Assembly (NCBI GenBank): GCA_027405735.1
Contig: JAPEHQ010000008.1
Location: 2,356,001-2,420,000 of the forward strand
Direction of reading: 5' to 3'
Length of the DNA: 64,000 nucleotides
Source of the DNA: Mucor racemosus
Taxonomy: Eukaryota > Mucoromycota > Mucoromycetes > Mucorales > Mucoraceae
A program made the translations under genes and the position numbers. The notes under the pieces are model-generated. The model was not told the origin of the DNA, did not search any database, and saw nothing but the letters and a program-made list of their open reading frames with translations. Of the stretch, positions 22,843-34,259 are shown piece after piece; the first letter of the stretch is position 1, and each line of letters starts with the position of its first letter.

Positions 22843-23674
22843 CTGATCAAAATGACAGATCTCAATGGAAAAAGGAAAAGGTTGCTGTCTATTAAATCAT
22901 CAGGCCTGGGGCTTCCCATATTTAAAAAGGTGCATATATCACATCATAGATTTCAGATTAATATATTGAAAAAGGAAAATGCTTTGTTTCAGGGCACTCG
23001 GTGGCATTTTTCATTTGACAACGGTCTTTGTTTGAAGCATATCGGAGAACTCAACATTCAACTTACAGAAAAAGACGCATTTGTTGTAATTCTATACGTT
23101 GTTTTTTAGCATCGCTATCTACTCAATGTAGCATATACTACATTTAGGACAACGAATTATATTCAATATGCTGAATATATGTTAATCTAAATTTATAATA
23201 CTAAATAAATCTTTAACTGATTAGCACCATCTCGTTAAAATAATTAATCAGATACTACTGATCTTGCTTGTTGATAGTATTTTTATGATTCACTTAATGA
23301 TATGAAGTATTCAGAAACTAAGACTTACCCTAGTAGCAACTGATAAGCTTGTGCCATCTTATCTTTCTAAAAGAGTGCAAAATCAGTTTGGCTCCGAACT
23401 GGGCTTTCGGCAGCATTAGTTTTTTATGTAAAAATTACACTTTGTTGAGTAGCCTTCTATACAATGCACACATAAGGTTAAGTCTACAGCGTGCCATTAT
23501 CTAAAAGAACGAAGTGTTTATCACTTTAGATGTCTTGACTTTAGTTGAAAGTGGACCCATTACTAAAAAGATTACATATTATTAATTTTATTCGGTAAAG
23601 TTACGCACAACACAATTGCAGATGCTCATATCATGAAATGTAACAATTTCACTTGATAACCGTAGTAACACATA
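22323..23674. other. Intergenic with a 35-nt poly-T tract
   Basis: About 1.35 kb. A T run spans 22808-22842. An 85-codon open frame on the plus strand at 22852-23109 has no recognisable motif and follows directly on the T tract, so I leave it uncalled. Confidence 0.45.
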
Positions 23675-24028
23675 CAGTCATGATTTGATTTAGTGGAATT
23701 GCTGGAAGGGAGAAAAGTGTCCACTAAATCGAGTTTTCCACTAAATCGAATAAATCATTTTCCGTAATATTGGGTCAAAAATGAGAATAAAAATGCATTG
23801 TTAATTTATAGTATTACATAACACTGTTAATAAAGGCTTTTCACATTTGATCAACTGAAGAAAATAAGAGATTTAACAAAAAACTGAGGTAAATAAAATT
23901 GTCCATTATCCACTGAATCAATTCAGTGGATATAGGAAGTAGAATTACGAAAAAAAATGAGAGATTTCAAAATGTCCCTTAAATCGAAAATCCCTTATTT
24001 TGGATTTCACTAAATCGAATCACGACTG
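23675..24028. mobile_element. MITE with TIRs and TA target duplication (pogo/Tc1-mariner type)
   Basis: The left end reads CAGTCATGATTTGATTTAGT. The reverse complement of the right end reads CAGTCGTGATTCGATTTAGT. The match extends about 25 bases with three mismatches. Each end is flanked by TA (23673-23674 and 24029-24030), the target duplication of Tc1/mariner/pogo elements. The 354-base body has no coding frame. CACTAAATCGA-like words recur inside, plus a palindrome CCACTGAATCAATTCAGTGG near 23910-23930. It is a non-autonomous element needing a transposase from elsewhere. Confidence 0.8.
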
Positions 24029-27000
24029 TATATACAAACAGTATACAATGTAGAAAACTATGGTACAGCGTATTTATAGAGAATAATGCAATCTTGTATA
24101 AAGTAGAAAATATTACAATAAATGCCCTGTGCACGAATATCCTTTGTAAATACATTTTTTTTAACAGCATACTGCAGTTACATTTTTGTGTATAATCTGC
24201 ATACTTTGCATTCAATTGCTATACAAATGTAACAATCAGTACATGTTTATGCCCATGTGTATGGCATATATTATCTGATGCTTTTTTCCTCTTTCCAATA
24301 ATGCTTATTAAGGGTTGAAAAATCGGGCGAGCTTCTCCACTTGCTTAATTATACTTTGTTTGTACACACATTAGATCATATGTGTATAAGGTACAATAAC
24401 CAGGATTGATTAAGGGTATATTATATCCTTGAAGTCTTTGCAGAATATAATTGATGCATATAATATGAATGTTTTGATTAAGAGATGTTTAAATTGTGAG
24501 AAGAACATGATTACTCATAGAGATTTCATATCTATCTATGGTTTTGCAAGGTTGATAGCATTCGAATCTTATCAAGAATAAACTATATACAAAATATCAT
24601 ATTTGAAATTCGCCAATTTGTTCATGAATTATATCATACACATCGTCGGTGGCTAGTTTTACCTCTTTTTTTAGAACAACTCCCATTTCCTTCACAATGC
24701 AAAATGTACTGCCTCATAAAAATATACGGCATTCGATACTCAGCGATTTGAAATATACAGTATTATTTTGACTTTTCTCTGCCAAAAGGGTCAATTTCAA
24801 GAGGTTATAACTACCTCAATAATCTTACGAAATACAATTCATAAGCTTTCAGTCAATTCCCTGCCTCTTGCGCCTCTAATGATATCAAATATATATCTCC
24901 AACGTATTTATTTAATGCATGCTCCGATTTTGAAAACTACAAAACCCTTACGCAGTCTATAAAAAATTAATATTAAAAAATTTCTTAGATTCTTATCTAT
25001 CGTTTGGTGACATGTTTGTATCGCTTGAAGTCGTTTAATATAGGATTTATGTAGGTTTTTTTATTTATTTACTTTGTTAGGCTAATCAGCGGTCTAAAAC
25101 AGATGATTATTTTTCTGTGGGCGATTACATTATTGCAAGTTACGAAACGTTAAAGATAGATTAAGGAAATTGCCTGCTAGCTCAAAGATTAATGAGGAGT
25201 TTAATAGAGCCCAACCTCTTACGGTAGATAATATACGTAATTAATTCCATTGTTGTCATCTATATCGATCGCATGCAAAAACAGAAAAAGCGCATGTCAT
25301 TGTAAACGAATAAAATACATATTTATTCTTGAGTAGATTTATGAACACAAGTGGCTATTTATTAATGAATTTCAGAACTAAGAATAGTTTTGATTTAGTT
25401 ATAATTAGAATACAAAAACACAAGCTAAATACCAATTCAGCTTTGCTGAAGTGTCCAGAATATTCAAGTTCTTATGGTAAAGTTGTACATACTTTATAGA
25501 ATTGACAAATACTGTAATTGAGTGGCCGTCAGAAATTTAATATTCAAAACAGCTTCAAGTAACAGCAATAAAATTAGCACCCAAATTCGAGAATTAATTC
25601 AAATGTATTGTAAATCCATATGATACGTACTACACAAACAATGCCATCGAGGATTACTTTGCTTTTGCTAAAAATTGTAATACCAACAGTAGGCAGAATA
25701 CGACGAATGTAGAAGAGAAAAGGCCCCATTTGAACGATAACAAAAACCAGGAGTGAAAAACTTATTATCATGTTATCTGAAAAACATTTCAATCATTAAT
25801 GTGATGTGTCAAAAATAATATAATTAAGATCGATGCAAAAATTACTATTCATAATGATGGAGTTACCATGGATATTAAGCTAATTGGATATGTGATAATA
25901 TTTAATGGATCCCCATTAATGCAAAAGCGAGTAGATGATATTTGTCATGTTTCGACGCTAGCTTCTTAATAATAGAGCCTGATGAATCTGTCAAAGATTT
26001 ACTATATTTGAAATGCTATAATTATGATACATCATCTTGTATATTAAATGCCTTGAAGTAACAGCGCTACTATTAATGCAGTATCAACATTGGATCCGAA
26101 GACCACTAGCTACGTTTTCACTAAGGGAGTAATCTGAAAGTCCATTACCAATAACAGCCGAAAGATAATTGCCAGGATTCCTACATTGTTATAGTATAAT
26201 AACCCGAAGTTTTGAAAAAGAAGCAAAAAAATAAATAAATAAAAGAAGCGAAACACTATACTTCTTTCATACTGTTGCAAAACAAAACAAAACAAAAACT
26301 GGTAATAATTTTTTTATTTATGTTTGTATAGGCCGGTAAATAATCTTGTTGATTGATTCAGTCCCCTCCCCCTTCCTTTAATATAAATATATCTTATCCC
26401 AATGCAACGATATTCTTTTCTCTTGCCTGTTTACTAGATTAAAACGTGTCATTGTAATTGCAATTTTGTAGTCAAAAATATCAAATTCTAACCTCTCAAT
26501 TAAACAATCTCAATTCGTCTCAATTTATTGAGTTGCCTTATACAAAATCTCCCAGAAATTTTATCCACATAACACCACCTCAGAAATTACTTGCTTATAC
26601 AAAATAAACAATGCCGTCTGATATGGACTAGTTGTAGGACTGACAGGAAGAATATAGTGGAACGCAAATATGAAGCTGAGCAATTACCATCTTTTGTCTT
26701 CTTTCACCTGATCCTAACATTAGCGCCTACTACAACAGGGTTATTAGAACCATACACAGAGACAATGGCAAAGCCCAAATTTGCTAGTTTTGTGAGAGTA
26801 ATGGAGAAAAATCTGTTATTTGGAATGCAGCCACCCCTTTGAAATCACAAATTCGATGAAGACGTGTTGAAATGGTATAAAGCAGAAAATGCACAGCTCT
26901 GTTTATCGCTGCTAATTTTTCTATGGGTTTTAGGTTCAAGGAAGCTAATGATACATTTCAAAAAGTATTTGATGCTACAAAACCATTGACAATGTTAGCT

Positions 27001-27285
27001 TGATTAAAATGTGGAATAGTTTAGGAAATTGATTATTTTGTTTCAAATCTTGTTATAGAGAGAGTTTTGCCACTCCTTTTGTTCAAGACCAATAAGGTTC
27101 ACCTCAGAAGAGTTGTTACCATTAGACAATCTCTAGTATGTTTTCTGGTATATACTTGTTGCTTACAGTTATCTCAATCAATGCTTGAAATTCGACGCTT
27201 TCTTAAATATAGATGCAAAACACCTTGCGCTACCACTTTGATTATACATAAAGCGGGCATTTACTTATTAATTTCAGTAGCTGTC
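24029..27285. other. AT-rich gene-poor tract, no intact gene
   Basis: About 3.3 kb. Open frames at 24768-24962 (+), 25574-25792 (-), 26591-26842 (+) and 27067-27396 (+) are short and have no motif that I can name. Stretches between 26590 and 27400 look like decayed coding DNA, and a piece at 26930-27000 reads FKEANDTFQKVFDATKPLTM in one frame. No RNA gene was found. Confidence 0.4.
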
Positions 27286-27480
27286 ATTGTCATATATGCT
27301 GGTTTTCGCTGGTTTAGCTCTATTTCTCATTTGAAACGGTCTGTTACTATGCCACATACGCCACTTTTTAAGTGGGCGTTTCATCCTATGATTTAACCAG
27401 CAAATCAATGGAATGTTGAAAATATAGCACTAGATACTGTTACAGGTTACAGCTGTAGTATATATTTTGAAATCTGCGGC
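27286..27480 (+). pseudogene. Coding-like remnant, possibly piggyBac-type transposase
   Basis: The plus-strand frame reads HLKRSVTMPHTPLFKWAFHP, then after one stop WNVENIALDTVTGYSCSIYF. The order of a K-M-P-x-x-P-x-K-x-x-F segment and a D-x-x-T-G-Y segment loosely recalls the DDE core of piggyBac-type transposases. The second half is shared with the inverted remnant at 18600-18910. Family assignment is weak. Confidence 0.25.
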
Positions 27481-27617
27481 CCATTTGGGTCAATATTCAT
27501 TGATTTCAAGCATTTTTCCAGTTACTAAATTTCTTTCCAGCAGAAGAAAAGGCTTTTTTTTTTTTTTCAAAAATGTGTCCAAAAATCCTTCAGAAGCAGC
27601 TTTTAGCTAATGAAATC

Positions 27618-29640
27618 AAGATATGCTCCACATACATCTACTGTGCATTAAGTGCAACTTCAAAATTCAATTTTGAATTATTATTTGATTTTATAAAATT
27701 TTTCAAAGAGTGTCTTCTGAAACAATTCATACAGCAAAATAATTTAAGGAAGTACGAGTTTTCATTTCTCCATTTCCACAGCAACTCGGGGAGGCTAAAC
27801 CTTTTGCAATTTTGTGGATCAACCCTAGAAGTACCTTTCATTGCAATGAGAGGTCATTTGGATCCATATTCAATTAGAAATGGTGAGATTACTGATCTTA
27901 GTAGATGTCAATATAGCATGTAACCAATGTGATACTCGAACTTACCGAATGCATAATGACCCCCGGAAGCTGGTATTTAAAATATTTGTAGTACCTTTAT
28001 TCATACCTATATCCATGTAGAGTGACAGCTTACTTGGATCAGTATTTTCATAGAGATTCGTATTTAAATTGTTTTCAATATAAGTGCGCAGTAAGTTATA
28101 GATGCACTTTAGGGAGGGGTTTCTCAATACGCAGCAGGTTGTGGACGTTGCCCTTTAATATCAGCGTGTCCAAGATGTGTCTCTTTTGTCATGTAAAGTT
28201 GGAAATTGTTAGAATTAAAATTCGATGATATAGGGGTTTTTGTTGTAGATTTTTTACGGTTATAAAAGTAGATTTCAGGTAGTTTTTAAATGTTTATTAG
28301 AATTTTTTTGCACAATATTGAGTCAAATTTCTTAAAATCTTCAAAGAAAATGTACCTTTACTTTATAAGCTACTGATATCTCCCCCAAAATAGAAATATT
28401 AATACCAGAATATAAGTGCATTGGTCAAATATTGACCAAAATTGACCGAGATTTACTTAAAATTGATTATAAAAAATTGAGCACCTAAATTGAAATAGTA
28501 ATTTTTAACATTCACAATATAGATCCAAGTCTAAGCTATTTTGCATTTTTTCGTTTAGAGAAAAATATTGATTTTTCGTCGAGATAATCAACATAATATT
28601 TCATATTACAGCTTAACGGTATGGTAACTGGGTTTCAAAATTTATTTTACAAATTGACTAGAAAATGATCAAAAAACCAAGATTGTTTGATGGCTCATGA
28701 ACTGCAAAGTAAATCGACCTGGCGTATTAAATAATTTGTGTAGAGTTTTGGATTCTGCATGCATCTAAATAAAAGTTAGACAAACATTCCACATTAAATT
28801 GTGCGCAAAATACAATTGAAATTTTGAAGGTTTTTTGAAGATACACATCACTTTTCATAAGCATCTGTTAAATATAAATAATGAAAGCAATGTGCCAAAC
28901 AATTATCTATCGATTGAGCTATTGCGGAACCTTCTAGCTGCATTTCTCGTAGAGAAAATAAGATATTTGTCAGAAATTTTTCAAATTCAGAATTTAGGAT
29001 GAGGGTATACAAGGGGAAAATGGAAGCCAGAAATGAAGGTATATTTTTCTACACATTTTTGAGGATATCTCCACGAAAAACCAATATTTTAAGAAAAACT
29101 AATTTGAATCCGAGAGAGCTCAACGAGGTTGATGATATGAGTAAAAAAAAACTGCTACTTAATTTAACAGATATTTTGAAATCTACTACAAAAATGTCAA
29201 AAAAAAAGAAAAAAAATAAAAGCGCTCAGAATTTTTTCATACTAAAATATATTATAAAGTGCTTCAAAACAAGTAAGTTTCATTATTAAAGATTGTTAGT
29301 GTAGTTTAATTTTTTGCAGAGATACGAAGGCCCAAAGGTTTTACTTTTTGGTAGTGAAATACGCGTAAAAATCTGAAACATTAGCACTGAAAAATTAATA
29401 CCAACTGCAAAAAATAGGATATTTTTGGATACTTGTTTTTGATTGAAGGTGAGCATCTCAGGTACATTTGTATATATTTTTCTCTTGGTGTTATATAGTG
29501 AAAAAAAAAGTAGGGCAGGGATGAAAAGTGAGACCCAGTTTTCAAGGAAAAAGCAGTGAATTTCACCTATTTTCTAGTTTTTTCGTGAGGTACAAATGGT
29601 TTTCAGAAACCGATGGCATAATGCGACCAATTTATATATA
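27618..29640 (+). repeat. Interspersed repeat R1, copy b (about 2 kb)
   Basis: Same orientation and order as 19372-21370. Landmarks are CATCTACTGTGCATTAAGT at the left, TACGAGTTTTCATTTCTCC, ACTCGG.GAGGCTAAACC, CAGCTTAACG, AGGATGAGGGTATA, GGATATCTCCACGAAAAA and GGTGAGCATCTCAGGTACAT at the right. Copies differ by many substitutions and small indels, so they are not recent. Contains an open frame at 28999-29289 whose reverse-strand equivalent is seen in copy c. Confidence 0.75.
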
Positions 29641-30352
29641 TTTTGCAAAGTTCATGGTTGTATGTGGCATCAATACGTACTACAAAAACGTTTATTTAGG
29701 ATTCATTATTCATAATGCATGCAAACAAACTATTAGTACTTTGAGAGCCTTAAATCCAGATTCTTATTAATCTATCTACTATTAAATATACGTTTTAATT
29801 TCTCAAAAATGATTAATTTTTAAATACATAGCATACATTACTTTAAGGCGTTTTTAAATAGACTAGTAAATATAATTAATAAACATTTACACAAAATATA
29901 CAATTACTGATCTCTGTATATTCATCAAATTGGACCTGGAGTAGTACAACAAATGATTGGTTTCACATTCGACAGTTGTGTATTTTGCAATAAGGGATTG
30001 TAAGGCGCAGTGATGATATAAGATATAGATCGAAACAAAGATGTCATGTCTTGATAAATTTATATCTATACGATAAATACTATATACAATGCTCAGATTT
30101 AGCTGCATACTGCACGGTACCTAAGTCTAAACTACCATTTCGTTATATATATTTCTCGGCTTAATCCCGTTGGTTGTTTCCGTATCATAAGTGGTATTCT
30201 TATTTAAAAGTGCGTCATTATTATTGTAAAATTGTACACACATACACACACAATATCTATAGGAAAAATCTTTTCTTGGTTACTTTATTACTTTTTCTCT
30301 CTCTTTCTCTCTCTTTTAAGCTTTTCTTTCCTTAAACTATTATCATATAATT
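29641..30352. other. Intergenic region upstream of LIS1
   Basis: About 700 bases. The last 80 bases before the LIS1 start are C/T-rich (CTCTCTCTTTCTCTCTC), the kind of pyrimidine tract common just upstream of fungal start codons. No other feature. Confidence 0.45.
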
Positions 30353-32078
30353 ATGACTAGTATTCTTTCTGATCGCCAGAAAGACGAACTGTAAGTTTTT
30401 TTCACGTTTTTTGTTGATTTTTATACATGAAATGCTCATCTAGTTTTTTCATATTATAAATGAAATCCCCTTTTTTTTCTCCCCCCCCCCTTTTTTTTTT
30501 TAATTCTTTCATGTCAAATTTTAACATGCTTATTATTCATTAGACATAAAGCTATTTTAGATTATCTAAGCGCGAGTGGTTTTACAGAATCTTTCAATAC
30601 TTTAAAATCTGAAACACATAACGAAGATTTTACTTCTGACCCCAAGCAGAAATATTCTGGTTTATTAGAGAAAAAATGGACTTCTGTCATACGATTACAA
30701 AAGAAGGTAGCCTTGATACTAATCTGTTTCCAAATAACCTTTTTTTTTAAAAAAAAAATTCTGATAATTTTTTATTATAACAGATTATGGAATTAGAAAC
30801 AAAATCATCACAAATGCAAGAAGAAATCAATAATGCACCTATCAGGAAACAAACAAGTTCTGTCGATTGGATCCCTCGTCCCCCTGAAAAGCAGAGCATG
30901 ACAGGTCATAGGAGCCCTATTACTCGTGTTGTTTTTCATCCAATCTATCAAATATTAGCATCTTCTTCAGAAGATACAACAATTAAAATTTGGGATTATG
31001 AAACAGGTGAATTTGAACGTACATTAAAGGGGCATACAAAAGCAGTACAGGATGTAGCATTTGATCCAAAAGGCAATTTCTTGGGTAAATTTGTTGAATT
31101 ATTTATATAAAGGAAATGATTTATTTATACTTTTCATGTTTTTAGTATCTTGTTCAGCTGATCTTACAATTAAAGTCTGGGATGTTAATAATGACTACAA
31201 GTGTGTCAAAACTTTATACGGTCATGATCACAGCGTTTCTTCAGTTGATTATTTACCTTCGGGCGATACCATCATATCATCTTCACGTGACAAAACCATC
31301 AAACTTTGGGATGCTTCATCAGGGTAAGAATTGAACAATTTGTATTCTGTTTAATCCAGTTGAAATTCTTACATTTTTATCATTTTCTAGTTATTGTATA
31401 AAGACATTAAGTGGACATTTAGATTGGGTCAGATCAGTTTCACCAAGTGAAGATGGAAGATATTTAGTTACAGCTTCTAATGATCAAGTAGGTTATAAAC
31501 CAACTAGAGAATTAAATGTGATTTTATGTACTAAATCGACAATATTAGACTGCAAGGCTTTGGGATGTACAATCAGGAGAAGCAAAAATGGAATTTAGAG
31601 GCCATGAGCATGTTCTTGAATGTGCTATTTTCGCACCCATTATTTCATACCCATATATTCAAGAATTAATTGGAGATGAGGTATAAATATACGATCAAAC
31701 ATTTAAGGGGCATATGTTCATTAATGTCGATTTAATTTTATATAGAATAAATCAAAAGATCAATTGCCAGGTCAATATGTTATTACAGGATCCAGAGATA
31801 AAACCATCAAATTATGGACAACAAATGGACAATTATTACATACCTTAGTTGGTCATGATAATTGGATTAGAGGATTAGTTGTTCACCCTAACGGCAAATA
31901 CTTACTGAGTGCTTCAGATGATAAAACAATCAAAATTTGGGATTTGAAGACAGGTCGATGTTCGAAAACATTAGATGCACACTCTCATTTTGTTACATGT
32001 ATAGCATATTGCCATACAAGCCCGGTTGTAGCAACAGGTAGTGTAGATCAAACAATCAAGCTTTGGCAATGCCGATAA
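30353..32078 (+). CDS. LIS1: LIS1 / PAC1 / NudF nuclear migration protein
   Basis: Seven exons: 30353-30390, 30544-30706, 30784-31084, 31146-31323, 31391-31487, 31549-31680 and 31746-32078. Total 1242 nt, 413 aa, the usual LIS1 length. An N-terminal LisH motif ([20 protein letters not shown], about 13-32) is followed by a coiled coil (about 52-80) and seven WD40 repeats, e.g. [38 protein letters not shown], ending [11 protein letters not shown]1 binds the dynein motor domain and keeps it on microtubule plus ends, so it drives nuclear positioning in hyphae. The gene is convergent with the SET-domain gene. Confidence 0.95.
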
Positions 32079-32744
32079 ATTATATAATACCACCCTTTTA
32101 CCATCCTTAAAGACATTTCACCTTTCCCGTATATTATTTCTTAATCTCAATATCTTTTTCTTTATTATACTACTCCGAATAAAAAGTATCCGGATTTTTT
32201 CATTAAACTTTAATCAAAAGCACTCAGTGTTATTACTTTGAATAGAAAAATTCATTAATAAAATATCCTTGAAACGATCACATAATCCATAGAATCATAT
32301 ACCGTATATTTGCAAATTTTGGAAACTCAATAATCTTTATATGTTTGCCACTGACAGTATGAATACAATACAATACAATCGTGATTTGATAGCATGTTTA
32401 AATATGCTTTAAATCCTGTTCTCAATTAGAAACGGCAATGGAATTCCTTGTCGCTTCCGGCGAGGACAACAGATGGTCGTAAGTATTTAATAATAACACA
32501 AAGACAGAATTTCAAGTTGCTAAATAACTGTGTCAGCTTCTTTGTCTTTTGTAATTCTATTGTCCTCCTCATCCTCTTACTACTGTACTTCTTCTCTTTG
32601 GCCGTTCTTATTTCTCCTCTTTGTTTGGTGTGTGTTATCGTTGTATTTAAATTATTTTATTAATTAGTTAATTAATTGATTAATTTTGATTGTAAAATAT
32701 GGCCATGCAATTTTGAAAATAAAGTAATAAAATTCTTTGTATTA
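32079..32744. other. Spacer between convergent LIS1 and SET-domain genes
   Basis: 666 bases holding the two 3' ends. AATAAA at about 32177 probably serves LIS1. A 71-codon hydrophobic open frame at 32448-32663 has no recognisable motif and is not called. Confidence 0.45.
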
Positions 32745-34079
32745 TTATTGCGCATTTTCGAGATACTTGACAACAATGTCATTTTTCATCAATTCTTCGG
32801 ATAGTTTTGTCAAGGTTTGCAATGCTAATTCAAGCAAGGCTTTTTCCTCATTTCTGTAAATAAATGCTTGTTTTCCAATGGGAGTCTCATCCATCATGGC
32901 ATGTTCTGTATTCAATGAATATTGATACTGAAGGGCATCTATCAAAAGCATGATCACTCTGAGTTTAATCACTGGTAAAAGTTGCATTTCGTTTACAATT
33001 TGATCCAACTCCTCCAAGGTTATAATTTTTTTGTCTTGCATGTGCAATTCAACATTCTCTTCTTCATCTAAACTGAATTGAATACCATCATCTTCATCTA
33101 TTACTACTAAATACATGACAGTGATTGATTCATGTGACCATCCAATGTCTGTCAAGTCAGTATTGTTGTTTGATTTCGAGAGTGTCAATGTGGGTTTTAC
33201 ACCGCTTTGCTTTAACCAATGGATTTTTGGCATATTCAAAGGGTCAGCATTTGGACTCAAGAATGGAGAAACAGGAAGTGTAAAGCATGAAGGATTAGGG
33301 TTATTTTCAGCGCAAAAGCCATGTAAAAATAGTAATTCTTGATTTGGTTTTGATCCATAAGATAAGAATAATTCATCGCCTTTTTTTACCATGTCTGGGT
33401 ATGTAAGGAGATCAATGCCACCATCAAAAGTAGGTTGCCATCTCATATTCGGTGCATCAACAGAATGATTTGCAAAATCGAAATATGGGATCATGACCAT
33501 TTCTGACGTTTCAGTGGTAGTAGTTTCATCATTAGCAGCACCACCAACGCCTACTACACGAGACCAGAATACACAATCAGCCCATTTGTACATATCAATG
33601 TCAATCTTTGATAACCAACTACTACTTGTTTGATTAATTAGCTCCAGTTCTCGTCTTAGTTTATTCACCTTGGCTCGAGTAGAATTCTCAAGACTTGTTC
33701 CTTGTAAATAATGCAGGTTAAATAGCGGATGATTTTGCTTAAAAAACTCAATGTTTGGTAAGATATCCACGTATGGCTTCCATTGAGTTGTTGTATCAAA
33801 AAATTGACAGTAAATAAGAAATAAACATAACACTTGCTTTTCATATTCATGCAAAACCTCTTCTAGGTTTCCTGAATCATATAGAATTTGAAGTGTTTCA
33901 GCAAATGCGTCTACTTGAATAGCCTTTTGAGCCGATAGTAATGCTTTCAATGGAATATGAACAGGATTGCTACATGAATCTTCGGTGGCAAACAGTCCAT
34001 AACCGGCGTTTGGTGTTTTTTCGACTGTTGCATTTGAGACAATGCCTTGTTTTTTAGACCAAACCAAAAATTCCTCCAT
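32745..34079 (-). CDS. SET-domain protein-lysine methyltransferase (RKM/SETD-type)
   Basis: Single exon. I chose the ATG at 34079 (MEEFLVWSKKQGI, 444 aa) because family members begin there; an upstream in-frame ATG at 34133 would add 18 hydrophobic residues. The SET domain runs from about NAGYGLFATEDS to DELFLSYGSKPNQELLFLHG, with the catalytic NHS segment in MIPYFDFANHSVDAPNM. A C-terminal helical substrate-binding region follows (Rubisco LSMT-like). Such non-histone methyltransferases modify ribosomal proteins or elongation factors in the cytosol or nucleus; the target here is unknown. The gene is divergent from PRP38 with only 180 bases between start codons, so the promoter is probably shared. 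Confidence 0.85.
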   Translation of the reverse strand: MEEFLVWSKKQGIVSNATVEKTPNAGYGLFATEDSCSNPVHIPLKALLSAQKAIQVDAFAETLQILYDSGNLEEVLHEYEKQVLCLFLIYCQFFDTTTQWKPYVDILPNIEFFKQNHPLFNLHYLQGTSLENSTRAKVNKLRRELELINQTSSSWLSKIDIDMYKWADCVFWSRVVGVGGAANDETTTTETSEMVMIPYFDFANHSVDAPNMRWQPTFDGGIDLLTYPDMVKKGDELFLSYGSKPNQELLFLHGFCAENNPNPSCFTLPVSPFLSPNADPLNMPKIHWLKQSGVKPTLTLSKSNNNTDLTDIGWSHESITVMYLVVIDEDDGIQFSLDEEENVELHMQDKKIITLEELDQIVNEMQLLPVIKLRVIMLLIDALQYQYSLNTEHAMMDETPIGKQAFIYRNEEKALLELALQTLTKLSEELMKNDIVVKYLENAQ

Positions 34080-34259
34080 AGTATTGAATGTTGGTTGATA
34101 AATCAATAGAATAAAGCAGCATGCCCTAGTCATTAAATATCAGTTGCTTTGGTGCCGGTAATTAAATAGGCTCAGCTAGTGCAATTGCTATTAGTTTGAT
34201 TTGATGGCGCAAGACGTTTTTTTTTCTTTTCTTCTTCTTTTTCGATATTAAAACAGAAT

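Noticed and set aside
22852..23109. 85-codon plus-strand frame after the poly-T tract
   Set aside because: No motif and no homologue that I recognise. The position after a 35-T run suggests chance.
32448..32663. Hydrophobic 71-codon frame between LIS1 and the SET gene
   Set aside because: T-rich DNA easily gives such frames, and it lies in the shared 3' region of two convergent genes.
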